A DNA stretch of 13,237 nucleotides from Myxococcales bacterium (GCA_007120915.1 SKMT01000712.1:1-13237); one strand, 5' to 3'. Positions 1-8,735 are shown, counted from the first letter of the stretch. Numbers and translations: made by a program. The notes: generated from the letters alone by a model not told the origin.

Positions 1-124
1 AGCCCTGCGGGTTTATCCCGCGGGTGAAGGGCTTTGAGCAGCTAGATACGGGGCCTCTCCCCCTGTTTGTTGGCGGGCTTGACCCGCCGCTGCGTGTCCC
101 GCGGGTCAAGCCCGCGGGACACGC
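1..124. repeat. Cluster of GCGGG-N5-CCCGC palindromes (REP-like)
   Basis: Three palindromes share a GCGGG-N5-CCCGC core, at 7-21, 73-87 and 101-115. The first sits inside a longer hairpin closed by AGCCCT (1-6) and AGGGCT (28-33). The third is the centre of a perfect 14-bp stem (92-105 with 111-124) around a 5-nt loop. The second core (73-87) is the exact reverse complement of the third (101-115), so the two could also pair with each other. No T-tract follows either side, so these are not textbook intrinsic terminators. They resemble dispersed REP-type elements, or stabilising hairpins at the 3' end of a gene lying left of the window. Confidence 0.75.
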
Positions 125-139
125 AAAATGTTGGAGGTT

Positions 140-309
140 CTCGCAGGCTAGCTGTCCAGAGCTGTTCACCTGCGGTGCAAGGCACGCAGGGCTCTGAAAA
201 CCAACAATCAGGTCTCTGTTGAAGGGAGCTCGCAGGCTAGCTGTCCAGAGCTGTTCACCTGCGGCGCAAGGCACGCAGGGCTCTGAAAACCAACAAGCAG
301 TCTCTGTCG
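140..309. repeat. Tandem direct repeat, two ~89-bp units each with a stem-loop
   Basis: A unit starting at 140 (CTCGCAGGCTAGC) recurs at 229, 89 bp later. The two copies differ by a few substitutions (for example T/C in the GCGGTGC/GCGGCGC segment) and one small indel near their ends. Each copy contains a hairpin: CAGAGC pairs with GCTCTG (157-162 with 191-196; 246-251 with 280-285), and inside it CCTGCG pairs with CGCAGG. The second copy weakens one inner pair rather than compensating for it, so there is no covariation support for a functional RNA. A recent tandem duplication of an intergenic element is the simplest reading. Confidence 0.8.
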
Positions 310-320
310 AGCACCGCGGG

Positions 321-480
321 CTGAACTTTCCAGCTCTCGGATTTCGGATTCACGTTCAGTTCAACTTCTACTTGTGTCATCGGGTTTGCGCGTGATCCGT
401 GGAGATTGGACGAACGCCATCCGACAGAAGTGGAAGCGAAAATAGAAGTGAATCCGAGATCCGAGAACGGAGAAGTTTCG
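321..480. repeat. Imperfect inverted repeat, 57-nt arms
   Basis: Arms at 321-377 and 424-480 are reverse complements at about 41 of 57 positions, separated by 46 nt. The best-matched core is 334-353 against 448-467 (2 mismatches in 20). Each arm, read outward from the centre, is open in the same register and gives related peptides: T-Q-V-E-V-E-L-N-V-N-P-K-S-E on the minus strand and T-E-V-E-A-K-I-E-V-N-P-R-S-E on the plus strand. It may be a palindromic mobile-type repeat or two head-to-head remnants of one coding repeat. The function is unknown. Confidence 0.65.
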
Positions 481-666
481 GGTTGCGGGGGCGTGTGGGT
501 TCTCCAGGGAAGAATTTCCGGGCCAATTGTGGTTGCAAACGGTGACAGCTTTTCTGTGCGCTTCATCAGCGCAGCGGGAGCGTTGATTCTAAGCGAGTGG
601 TCTGATGGGATCGTCGGGGACCATCAGGGCCCACGGCAATAGCAAACAGTGGCGGTGACGAGATAG

Positions 667-3600
667 ATGCGACAAGCGATGAGTATGAAAACGGTCGGGA
701 TAAAAGCGCGCGTGGGCGCGGCTTTTGTTGTGCTGGTTGCCGGGTTGGCCTTTACCAGCGCGGCGGCGGCTCAAGAGACGGTAGCCGGTGAGTTTGAACG
801 GCTTCTGGAGGTGGTGGAGGGTGATCATCACCTCGCCGAGCAGCTTGCGGCGGCCCATCAGCTCGCGGATCTGCGGGTGTACATGGGGCAGTCGGAGTAC
901 ATCGCCGGGCTCAAGGAGGCTGCCGAGGCGGTGGATGAACCGCTGGTGGAGTTTGTGCTTCAACGGCGGGCAGCGCGCGCAAAGCTGGAGTCTTTGGGGG
1001 GCGACGAGGGGATTGACGATGCCCGTTTTGCCGACGAACAGTCCTGTCTGGTGGACTGGGAGTTGGTGGGGCCGTTTTCGAATTCGTCGATGCAGGGATT
1101 CCACGAGACGCTGGGCCCGGAGCTGGGCGAGGAAGGCCCGTTTTCGGGACGGCTCGCCGAGGTGGGCTGGCGTCCATTGGATTCGGGTCATCACCTGTGT
1201 GCCTATCAGTTGAACTCCCGGGTGGAGCCGTCGACATCGGCGGTGGCCTATCTGGGAACGACGGTGGAAGTGGAAACGGCGCAGTCGGCGCAGCTGCTGG
1301 TCGGTTCCGAGAGTGCCTATCGTATCTGGGTGAATGGTCAGCCCGTGGGGCAGCGGAAAGCGGAGCACGGCCTTGGGATCGATGCCGAGGGGTGGGACGT
1401 GCGCCTGGACCCCGGGGAGAACGAGATTCTGGTCAAACTCGGCTCCGGCGGTCAGGGCGGGCTGGCGTGGATGGCGCGGCTGGTCGATGACGAGGGGGAA
1501 GTGCTTGAGGACTGGGAGGCTTCTGGCGGTGTGAACCCGCGGCAGGTGGAGTCGTTTGAGCCGCAGGGCGAGCCCGACGGTGGGGTGAGAGCGGTGTTGC
1601 AGGAGGGCATTGATTCTGGTGAGCCCTCGGCGAAGCTGGCGGGGGCGCTGTTGTGGAAACGGCTGTATCCGGACGACAGCGGCACCCCCTGGCGCGATGT
1701 CGGCGAGCAGCTCGAGGAGAAGACCGACGAGCTGTCGGCGCGCGAGTTGGTCGGGTTGGCGACGCTGTACGAAGAGTTGTGGCGGCGCCAGGCGGTGCTC
1801 GATGAGGCGGCAGAGAATCATGACGACCCGCTGGTGGAGCTTGAGCGGGCGCGGCAGCGAGGAGATTCACTGGCGAAGCTGGAGCAGAATCGCCAGCGCC
1901 GCGAGTTGGAAGCGCTGGTCGACGAGTATCCCGGGTTCTTGAAGGCTCAACTGGCGCTGGTGCGATGGTACCGCGAACACGAAGGTGCGGGTTCGGCGCT
2001 GGCGGCACTGCGAACGATGGAAGACGACTACGACCAGGTGCCGGTGTGGGTGCGCACGGCTGCGCAGTTGCACGAGGACGCCGGCGACGCTGAGCGGGCC
2101 TTTCAGTTGCGCGAGGAGGCGGCGAAGCTGCATCGGCTAAGCGGTACTTTCGGGCGGCAACTGCTTCGCGAGCTTCTGGCGGCGGGCGACACCGACGGCG
2201 GGGCCGGCAAGATCGAGGAGTATCAGCGGCGAGCGCCCTGGTCGCAGAACTGGAAGGTGCGCGAGCTGATGCTGCACCAGGCTTATGGCGACATCGAAGA
2301 GGCGCTGGCGGTGGTAGATGCGCTGGTTGCGGAGTCGCCGGGAGACGCGTCGCTTCGCAAACGCCGTGCCGAATTGCTTCTGGTCAACGGCGATCGTCAG
2401 GGGGCGATGGAGGCGGTGGAAGAGGCGATTGCGCTTCGGCCGCAGGCGACGCGCTACCAGCGCTATCTGGAGTATTTGCAGCCGGAGTCGTCGCGGTTTT
2501 TCGACGCCTGGGAGATCACGGGGCTTCGAGAGCTCGCCGAGGAGGCTGAGGAGAGTTCGCGAAGCTTCGATCGGCTCGTGGACCAGACGGTCCAACAGGT
2601 GGCGTCCAACGGGCTTTCGAGCGAATACAATCAGCGCGCTCACCGGGTGCTCGACGACCGGGGTGTCAGCGGCGCCCGGCGGATGCGGGTGACCTATCGG
2701 CCCGGCGACGAGCGGGTGGAGGTGCTGGGGGTTCGCGTCTACAAGGAGGACGGCACGATCTCGGAGGACTACGACGAGTGGGAGACAAGCCGCACCCGTC
2801 AGGGAGCGCGCAAGTACAACGACCGGGGTTACGTCAACCTGCGCGCCAACAACGTGGACGAAGGCGACATCGTGGAGTTTCGCTATGTCGTGCACGAGGT
2901 GGCCAACGAGAACTTCCGGGGCGATTACTTCGGCGATGTTAGCTACGTAGAATCGGTGCGGCCCATCGTCAAAGGCCGCTATGCGGTGTTGTACCCCGAA
3001 GACTGGCAGTTGCATTTTCGGGCGCCCGAAATCGAGCACCGCGCCTGGGAAGGGGAGCTGCCGGATGGACAACAGGTGGACGGCCAGAACGTCACGGCCT
3101 TCGAATATCGCGATGTCTCCCGGGTGCGCACCGAGGATGATCAGCCGGGCAACACCGATGTGTACGACTACATCCTGGTGTCGAACAAAGAGACCTACGA
3201 CGACGTGGCGAGGTGGTGGTGGGAGCTGATCGAGGAGCAACTTGTCGTGGACGACGCGATCCGGTCGACGGTCCGGGAGGTGACTGAAGGACTGGAGACG
3301 GATGCCGACAAGCTTGAGGCGATCTACGAGTACGTGGTGCGCAACACCCGGTATCTGCACGTGGGGCTGGGGATTCACGGCTGGAAGCCCTACCGGACCT
3401 CCACGGTGTATCGAAACCGCTACGGCGACTGCAAAGACAAGGCTGCGTTGCTGAAGGTGATGCTCGACGAGGCGGGCATCGACACGGAGATGGTGCTGGT
3501 GCGCACTCGGCGGCTCGGCTCGGTAGACGACGAACCGGCGAGCATGAACATCTTCAATCACGCCGTGGCCTACGTGCCGTCGAAGGATCTGTTTCTGGAC

Positions 3601-4359
3601 CCGACGGCGCGGTTTAACGGCCCCTATGAACTGACACAGATGGACCAGGGCGCCCAGGCGTTGGTGGTGCGCGATGGGGGCGGGGGCGAGTGGGTGACCA
3701 TGCCGGTGGACGACGCCGAAGACAACCTGGTGCGCCGCCACATCAGCGTCGACTACAACGCCGGCACGCCGGTGATCGAAGGGGAGGTCGAATCTCACGG
3801 CGCCCGTGCAGTGCGCGACCGTCGGGGTCTGGAAGATCCGGAGCGGCGCGACGAGGACTTCGAAGATCGGCTGCGCTCTCGGTTTTCCGGGCTGTCACTG
3901 ATTGAGGCGGCCTACGACAACCTCGATTCGCTCACGGAGCCCTCGAAGATCAGCTACACCGCCGAAGCTCCGGGGGCGATCCGGGGCAGCGAATCCCGGT
4001 TGATCTACCCGATTGCCGAGCCGCTGAACCTGTTGAACCGCCACGCCAGGCAGTCGACGCGTCAGCAGGATCTGACGTTCCGGGTTCCCTTCGCACGGCA
4101 GACCACGGTGGAGCATCAACTGCCGGAGGGCAAAACGGTGGCGTCGCTTCCGGAGCCCACGCAACTCGACTCGCCCTTTGGCTATCTGGAGATGAGCTAC
4201 GACTACGACGAGGGGCAACTGGTGGTTCAGTTGGACTATGCCATCGAGGTGCAGCGGGTTCAGAAGGACGACTATCCCGAATTCCGTCGCTTCGTCGCTG
4301 AGATGGACGAGGCGGTCAACGAAACCATTCGGCTTGTGGAGAGTGATGAAGAGGTATAA
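667..4359 (+). CDS. Secreted DUF3857/transglutaminase-like protein with intact catalytic triad
   Basis: A 1230-aa exported protein. The start at 667 gives a basic n-region, a hydrophobic stretch (residues 16-31) and a likely signal peptidase I site after Ala35 (AAAA-QE). In-frame ATGs at 679 and 685 are alternatives, and none has a strong ribosome binding site. Domains in order: a beta jelly-roll-like module (~126-285) with a 'VWVNGQ...LxPGxNxxLVKL' pattern; TPR-like helices (~310-610); DUF3857 (~645-830); a transglutaminase fold (~880-990) with Cys922 in YGDCKDK, His965 in FNHAV and Asp978 in FLDPT, the complete papain-like triad; and a C-terminal beta domain (~1025-1225) like that of DUF3857/DUF3858 proteins. 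It probably acts in the periplasm as a transamidase or protease; the substrate is unknown. The 3' end overlaps the next gene, suggesting translational coupling. It is much longer than typical family members because of the N-terminal half. Confidence 0.93.
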   Translation: MRQAMSMKTVGIKARVGAAFVVLVAGLAFTSAAAAQETVAGEFERLLEVVEGDHHLAEQLAAAHQLADLRVYMGQSEYIAGLKEAAEAVDEPLVEFVLQRRAARAKLESLGGDEGIDDARFADEQSCLVDWELVGPFSNSSMQGFHETLGPELGEEGPFSGRLAEVGWRPLDSGHHLCAYQLNSRVEPSTSAVAYLGTTVEVETAQSAQLLVGSESAYRIWVNGQPVGQRKAEHGLGIDAEGWDVRLDPGENEILVKLGSGGQGGLAWMARLVDDEGEVLEDWEASGGVNPRQVESFEPQGEPDGGVRAVLQEGIDSGEPSAKLAGALLWKRLYPDDSGTPWRDVGEQLEEKTDELSARELVGLATLYEELWRRQAVLDEAAENHDDPLVELERARQRGDSLAKLEQNRQRRELEALVDEYPGFLKAQLALVRWYREHEGAGSALAALRTMEDDYDQVPVWVRTAAQLHEDAGDAERAFQLREEAAKLHRLSGTFGRQLLRELLAAGDTDGGAGKIEEYQRRAPWSQNWKVRELMLHQAYGDIEEALAVVDALVAESPGDASLRKRRAELLLVNGDRQGAMEAVEEAIALRPQATRYQRYLEYLQPESSRFFDAWEITGLRELAEEAEESSRSFDRLVDQTVQQVASNGLSSEYNQRAHRVLDDRGVSGARRMRVTYRPGDERVEVLGVRVYKEDGTISEDYDEWETSRTRQGARKYNDRGYVNLRANNVDEGDIVEFRYVVHEVANENFRGDYFGDVSYVESVRPIVKGRYAVLYPEDWQLHFRAPEIEHRAWEGELPDGQQVDGQNVTAFEYRDVSRVRTEDDQPGNTDVYDYILVSNKETYDDVARWWWELIEEQLVVDDAIRSTVREVTEGLETDADKLEAIYEYVVRNTRYLHVGLGIHGWKPYRTSTVYRNRYGDCKDKAALLKVMLDEAGIDTEMVLVRTRRLGSVDDEPASMNIFNHAVAYVPSKDLFLDPTARFNGPYELTQMDQGAQALVVRDGGGGEWVTMPVDDAEDNLVRRHISVDYNAGTPVIEGEVESHGARAVRDRRGLEDPERRDEDFEDRLRSRFSGLSLIEAAYDNLDSLTEPSKISYTAEAPGAIRGSESRLIYPIAEPLNLLNRHARQSTRQQDLTFRVPFARQTTVEHQLPEGKTVASLPEPTQLDSPFGYLEMSYDYDEGQLVVQLDYAIEVQRVQKDDYPEFRRFVAEMDEAVNETIRLVESDEEV
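4338..4345 (+). promoter_or_regulatory. Ribosome binding site deciding the start of the second transglutaminase-like gene
   Basis: GGAG at 4338-4341 (GGAGAG at 4338-4343) lies 4 nt before the ATG at 4346, inside the last codons of the preceding gene. It supports a coupled start at 4346 rather than the far-upstream in-frame ATG at 4238. A competing GAGGG (4428-4432) precedes a second in-frame ATG at 4436. Confidence 0.5.
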
Positions 4360-7300
4360 CTGGCAACGCGCCCTGTTCGGGCCCGATTCCCCCCAACGCC
4401 CTCCCGCTGGTCGGGCACTTCCCCCCAGAGGGAAGATGGAAGCAGTGGTGGTGGGACTGCTGCTGATCGTCATGGTCGGCTTCGGCTGTGCGCCCAGCCC
4501 ACTGGTCGATGACCCGTATCAGTTCGACGACGATATGGAGGCGGCCGGGCAGTTCGAGCAGTGGTTCGACGGTGAAATGGTGGAGGTTGAACAGCCGGAG
4601 AGCGCGGAGCAGATCTTCCTGGTGGCCGAATCGAGCTTCTGGGAGGGGGACTACGAGCGCGCCTATGAGCTGTTTGTCCAGCAACTCCGGGAGCATCCGG
4701 GCCATGCACTCAACCGCTATGCCGTGGATCGGCTGGCGCGGATCGACTCCGATATCGCCGACTTTTCCGAGCGGTTGACCGCCGATCTAAGTGACGTGAC
4801 GTACGACGACGAGGACGCGCTCACGCGGCTGGGGTTGGCACGGCTGGCCTATCGAACGTCGCGCACGTTGTGGCATCACTCCGACTCTGCGGAACCGTTT
4901 CATTTCGAACATGCGGGGTTCGTCGATGCCTGGACGGCGACCCCGGCGTTGTCGCCGTGGCCGACGATCGACTTTGATGAGCCGATGGCTCCGGAGACGT
5001 CCCCGCGGTTTGATGACGAGTATGTCAGCCCGCTGTTTGCCGAAGAGTCGTCGGCGACCACCGAACCCACGCAGATCGCGTCCGTCGACGGTCTGTCGCG
5101 TAGCCTGAATCTGGGCCCGCGGGGCGTCTACTATCTGGAGGCAGAGCTTCAGGTCGGCCCCGATCCGTTGACCGGGGTCAATGAGTCTCGAGAGATGACG
5201 ATAAGCGGGCAGTTTGCGGGGCCGGCCCGGGTGTGGATCGGCGACGAGAAAGTGCTGGAGCATCGCGACGACGGCTACGAGTCGGCGCCGCTGATGCGGC
5301 AGGTAGAATTGCAGCCGGGCAGCCATCGAGTGCTGGTGAAGCTGGGCTACGAGCCGGGCAGCCGCGACTGGTTCGAGCTGTTGTGGCTTCCTCAACAGGG
5401 AGTGGTGTTCGGCGACGCGAAGATCGACTCCGAGCCCACCGTCGAGGACCCGTCGGGTGGGGTGCGGGTCCAATCATCGACGTATGCGGCGCGGGAAGTG
5501 GAGCCGGTGCGGCTGGGTGACGACGAGCTCAACGATGCGTCGTCGGCGATGCTGTATCTGGGGGCGGTCAGCGCCTATCTGAGCGACGATGCGGAGGCGT
5601 TCGGGCTGTTGCACGAAGAGTTGATGGACCGGCATCCGGAGTTTGGGCCCGGTTTTGTGCTGGCGAGCCATCAGGTGGACACCCGCGCTGACCTGCCGTC
5701 GGAGACCCGTCAGTCGCGCGCGATCTCCTATCTGCGACGGGCCGAGGAGGTTCAGCCCGACAATCTGAAGATGCTGGTGGAACTGGAGAGGCGCATCCGA
5801 GGGTCGGGAAGCGACGAGGAACATCGACGGCTGGTTGAGCAGAGCCGTGACCGGGCGCTGGAGATGGCAGAGAGAAACGGGGAGACCCTCCCGCAGTTGC
5901 GGCCTCTGATCTCCTGGGCGCAGCATCTGCAGAGTGAGGGCTGGTCCAACGAAGCCGAAGATGCCTGGCAGAAGGTCATCGACTCCGACCCGGGCCGGTG
6001 CACGGCGCTTCGTCAGTTGCGGGGGCTGTATCGAAACCGCAATTACCTGCCCGACCCCGAAGAGCTGTCCGACCGCGCCGACGTCTGCACCGGGGTGATG
6101 CGGCAGTGGCTCGGCGAACATCCACAGCGAGCAGAGCAGCGCGTGGAGTTCAAAGAGCGCCAGGCCGCGCGCTATCCCTACAACGCGTCGAGCCAGGCGA
6201 ACCTGGCAGACGCGCTGGTGGCAGCGGGGCGGCGCGATGAGGCCGAAGAGGTGCTCGACGACGCGCTTGAGTTGATGCCCTGGGAGCGGCGTCTGTGGGA
6301 AGACCGTATCGAGTTGGCGCTCGGTGACGGAGACGACGAGACGGCGCGGGCGTTGCTCGACGAGGCGGGCGAAGAGGTGGGGAGAACGGCGCGTCTGGAG
6401 TGGCTTCGAGCCCGGCTGGACGACGAACTGCCCCTGGAGTCGTTGCTTCGCGACGGTCGAGAGGCGGCGGCTGAAGAGGTGCGTCGCACGGGGGAGCGAG
6501 AAGACGTGGACGAAGATGAGGAGGCCGACCGGGCGATGGTGCTCGACGACGCCTACTACGTGGTCGACGTGGCGGGGCGGAAGTACTTCGAGGACGGCTC
6601 GGCCTGGAACCTGACCCATCAGGTGGTGCGGGTGATGACCAGGGGGGCCATCGACGACTACGCGGAGATGACCGTGCCCGGCGGCGCCGAGTTGCTGAAG
6701 GCGCGCACCATCAAGGAGGACGGTGAGGTGCGGGTGCCCGACGGGGTGACCGGCGATTCGACGCTGAGCATGCCCGGGCTGTCGCCGGGAGATATGGTGG
6801 AGATCGCCTATCTGGAATTCGATCGGGCCCCGAGGATGCGTCACCGGGTGGATGGACGACGGTTTTACTTTCAGATGCCCAATGTGTCGTCGCGGCTGAG
6901 TGAATACGTGGTGCTGGGCGGCGGGCTGGAGTTTGAGTCGGCCAACGGCGCGCCAGAAGCGGAGCCCATCGAGGCTCACGGGGTTCAGGGAGTTCGATTT
7001 ACCCAGGAAGATACCCGACGCCCGCGCAGTGAATCACGTCGGGTTCCCAGCCAGGACTGGCTTCCCTGGGTGCGAGAGGTGCGACGGGGCGTGCAGATGG
7101 ACTCGCTGGACTTTGAGCGGCGGTACATGCGCAACGCCCTGGAGTCGAGCAGCCGGATGGCCCCGGCGCTCTCCGAGAAATTCGAAGAGTGGCTCGGCGA
7201 ACCGGTGGAGTCGATGGAGGCCGATGACGAGGCGGTACGCCGGCTGTTTTACGAGGCGTCGGACTGGTTTCGCGACACCGTGCCGGGGCGGTTTTCCGTG

Positions 7301-8275
7301 GACGCCGTCCATGCGCTGGAGCAGCGAAGAGGCAGCCCACTGGTGGTGATACGCCTGGCGCTCGATGAGCTGGGCGTGGACAACGACGTCTACATCGCTC
7401 GCACCGACGAGCAGCCGGAGAACATCCAGCAGGTCGGCGAGATCGACCGCTATGTGCGGGCGGTGATGCGGGTTGAGATGCCGGACACAGGCGAGGTGAA
7501 GTGGCTGAAACCGGACCGGCGCACGGCGATGTTTGGAGCGGTGGAGCCGGAGATCGTGGGGCAGAACGCGGTCTGCATCAGTTGTGAGGAGTTTCGGGAG
7601 GAGACGATTCAGATTGACGACGAGCTGCGCCCGCGGCGTCACATCGAGCTGGATGCGAAGCTCGATATGGAGGGGATGCTCACCGGCACGATGAGCTACG
7701 AGATGAAGGGCGTTCGGGCCGCACGGGTGCGGTCGGCGCTGAGGAGCCGAACCGACGAAGACGACCGGCGCGACTATTTCGAGCGAGTACTCACGGATCA
7801 GCTCTCCGGCGCCGATCTGGTGGACTACCGGGTCGAAGGGGAGGACGAAGCCGATACACCGCTACGGTTTGAGGTCGACTTTGAGCGGTCGGGATTCGCC
7901 CGCGTCACAGATGGGGCCGTGGTGGTGGACCGGCCGCTGTTCCGGGAGAGGATGCAGCGGGTGTACGCCAGGGAGGCGTCGCGCAACACGCCGATGTTCG
8001 TCGGCTATGAGCGCGAGCAGAGCTACCAGGTGCGCATCGAACTGCCGGAGGGGGCGACGATGGAGTTTGACGGGGAGCAGCTTGAGGCCGAAGAGGATTT
8101 CGGCAGCTTCGAGCGGGTGGAGCGCGGGGGCGATGGGGCGTTTGAGATGGAGTCGTCGATTCGGTTGCCCCGCCAGCGAATCAGCCCGGAGGACTACGGG
8201 GAGTTTCGCGACTGGGCCCGCGCCGTCGAGGAGAGCGGAAGCGTCTGGTTTCGGGTTCAGAGCGCGGAGCGCTGA
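4346..8275 (+). CDS. Putative lipoprotein, DUF3857/transglutaminase-like pseudoenzyme
   Basis: 1309 aa from ATG 4346, overlapping the upstream stop by 14 nt. ATG 4436 is an alternative giving a compact 17-residue signal before the cysteine. The hydrophobic run MEAVVVGLLLIVMVGFGC ends at Cys48, a non-canonical lipobox, so outer-membrane anchoring is likely but unproven. Order of regions: TPR-like helix pair (~84-133), jelly-roll-like domain (~260-350), long helical/TPR region (~400-730), DUF3857 (~731-930), transglutaminase-like fold (~958-1075), beta-rich C-terminus (~1100-1300). Aligned by eye to its neighbour, the triad is gone: GDC becomes GSP (Pro998), NHAV becomes VRAV (Arg1038) and LDPT becomes LKPD (Lys1055). 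It is therefore probably non-catalytic, a structural or regulatory partner. The protein is very acidic. Its last codons (GCG GAG CGC TGA) match the repeat core of the downstream array. Confidence 0.9.
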   Translation: MKRYNWQRALFGPDSPQRPPAGRALPPRGKMEAVVVGLLLIVMVGFGCAPSPLVDDPYQFDDDMEAAGQFEQWFDGEMVEVEQPESAEQIFLVAESSFWEGDYERAYELFVQQLREHPGHALNRYAVDRLARIDSDIADFSERLTADLSDVTYDDEDALTRLGLARLAYRTSRTLWHHSDSAEPFHFEHAGFVDAWTATPALSPWPTIDFDEPMAPETSPRFDDEYVSPLFAEESSATTEPTQIASVDGLSRSLNLGPRGVYYLEAELQVGPDPLTGVNESREMTISGQFAGPARVWIGDEKVLEHRDDGYESAPLMRQVELQPGSHRVLVKLGYEPGSRDWFELLWLPQQGVVFGDAKIDSEPTVEDPSGGVRVQSSTYAAREVEPVRLGDDELNDASSAMLYLGAVSAYLSDDAEAFGLLHEELMDRHPEFGPGFVLASHQVDTRADLPSETRQSRAISYLRRAEEVQPDNLKMLVELERRIRGSGSDEEHRRLVEQSRDRALEMAERNGETLPQLRPLISWAQHLQSEGWSNEAEDAWQKVIDSDPGRCTALRQLRGLYRNRNYLPDPEELSDRADVCTGVMRQWLGEHPQRAEQRVEFKERQAARYPYNASSQANLADALVAAGRRDEAEEVLDDALELMPWERRLWEDRIELALGDGDDETARALLDEAGEEVGRTARLEWLRARLDDELPLESLLRDGREAAAEEVRRTGEREDVDEDEEADRAMVLDDAYYVVDVAGRKYFEDGSAWNLTHQVVRVMTRGAIDDYAEMTVPGGAELLKARTIKEDGEVRVPDGVTGDSTLSMPGLSPGDMVEIAYLEFDRAPRMRHRVDGRRFYFQMPNVSSRLSEYVVLGGGLEFESANGAPEAEPIEAHGVQGVRFTQEDTRRPRSESRRVPSQDWLPWVREVRRGVQMDSLDFERRYMRNALESSSRMAPALSEKFEEWLGEPVESMEADDEAVRRLFYEASDWFRDTVPGRFSVDAVHALEQRRGSPLVVIRLALDELGVDNDVYIARTDEQPENIQQVGEIDRYVRAVMRVEMPDTGEVKWLKPDRRTAMFGAVEPEIVGQNAVCISCEEFREETIQIDDELRPRRHIELDAKLDMEGMLTGTMSYEMKGVRAARVRSALRSRTDEDDRRDYFERVLTDQLSGADLVDYRVEGEDEADTPLRFEVDFERSGFARVTDGAVVVDRPLFRERMQRVYAREASRNTPMFVGYEREQSYQVRIELPEGATMEFDGEQLEAEEDFGSFERVERGGDGAFEMESSIRLPRQRISPEDYGEFRDWARAVEESGSVWFRVQSAER

Positions 8276-8390
8276 GGCACGGAGCGCGGAACGCTGGGGC
8301 GCTGATTTGCGGGGCGCTGGGGCGCTGAGCGCGGAACGCTGGGGCGCTGAGCGCGGAACGCTGGGGCGCTGGGGCGCTGGGGCGCTGAGC
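8263..8390 (+). repeat. Left array: CGCGGAACGCTG core within a 22-bp period
   Basis: The core CGCGGAACGCTG occurs exactly at 8285-8296, 8330-8341 and 8352-8363; the last two lie in perfectly repeated 22-bp units (8327-8348 and onward from 8349). Interspersed GGGGCGCT blocks fill the gaps. A variant core with one substitution (CGCGGAGCGCTG, 8263-8274) covers the last codons and most of the stop codon of the upstream gene. Confidence 0.85.
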
Positions 8391-8432
8391 CACGGAGCGC
8401 GAAAACTGAGCGCAGATCGCTGAAGCGAAACA

Positions 8433-8735
8433 CTGACCGCGAGAACTAAACGCGAAACGCTGAAAAGCTCGCGAAGATGAAGCGAAATCGCGAAGTTTGG
8501 GTGGCATGCGGTGTCAAGAGTGCTCATTGACCGCAACAGCGGGGCAGCCGGAATGGAGCAACCCTATCGGCATGTAGCCCTCGTCAGGCACCAGCCGGTA
8601 TACAGGGCCCCTTCGAGGGATGGAGCCCCATGTCAGAACACCTCGCGGCAGGAAACCAGAAGAGGTCGTTGTCTCAGCGGTTTCGCTTCATCTTCGCGAG
8701 CTTTTCAGCGTTTCGCGTTTAGTTCTCGCGGTCAG
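8433..8735. repeat. Perfect 55-bp inverted repeat with 193-nt spacer
   Basis: 8433-8487 (starting CTGACCGCGAGAACT) and 8681-8735 (ending AGTTCTCGCGGTCAG) are exact reverse complements by my reading, separated by 8488-8680. One further mismatch outward (A/G), pairing continues for a few bases. Arms this long and exact at this spacing suggest recent origin by inverted duplication, or active maintenance, and could extrude as a cruciform or form a hairpin in RNA. Confidence 0.85.

Larger units (their letters stand above)
1..666. other. Repeat-rich intergenic region upstream of the transglutaminase pair
   Basis: I see no convincing gene in these 666 bases. The region holds, in order, a group of GC-rich palindromes (1-124), a tandem ~89-bp duplication with stem-loops (140-309), an imperfect inverted repeat (321-480), and about 190 bases leading to the next gene. 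Short open frames exist on both strands (255-566 minus, 406-642 plus), but they run through the repeats, have no family resemblance and lack a clear ribosome binding site. A weak sigma70-like pair, TTGATT (583-588) and TGGGAT (606-611) with a 17-nt spacer, could drive the gene at 667. The match is poor (4/6 and 3/6), so I do not list it as a promoter. Confidence 0.7.

Noticed and set aside
589..1821. 410-codon open frame on the minus strand
   Set aside because: It lies antisense to the first transglutaminase-like gene. Its translation is rich in Arg/His/Pro/Leu with no domain, as expected for a GC-rich shadow frame.
2137..3798. 553-codon open frame on the minus strand
   Set aside because: Antisense to the DUF3857 and transglutaminase-coding region, which is well supported; the translation resembles nothing known.
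4238..4345. Upstream start for the second transglutaminase-like protein
   Set aside because: It would put 36 Arg-rich residues before the signal sequence and overlap the previous gene by over 120 nt; GGAG before 4346 is a better start.
5474..6979. 501-codon open frame on the minus strand
   Set aside because: Antisense to the second large gene, His/Arg/Leu/Pro-rich, with no motif; typical of high-GC sequence.
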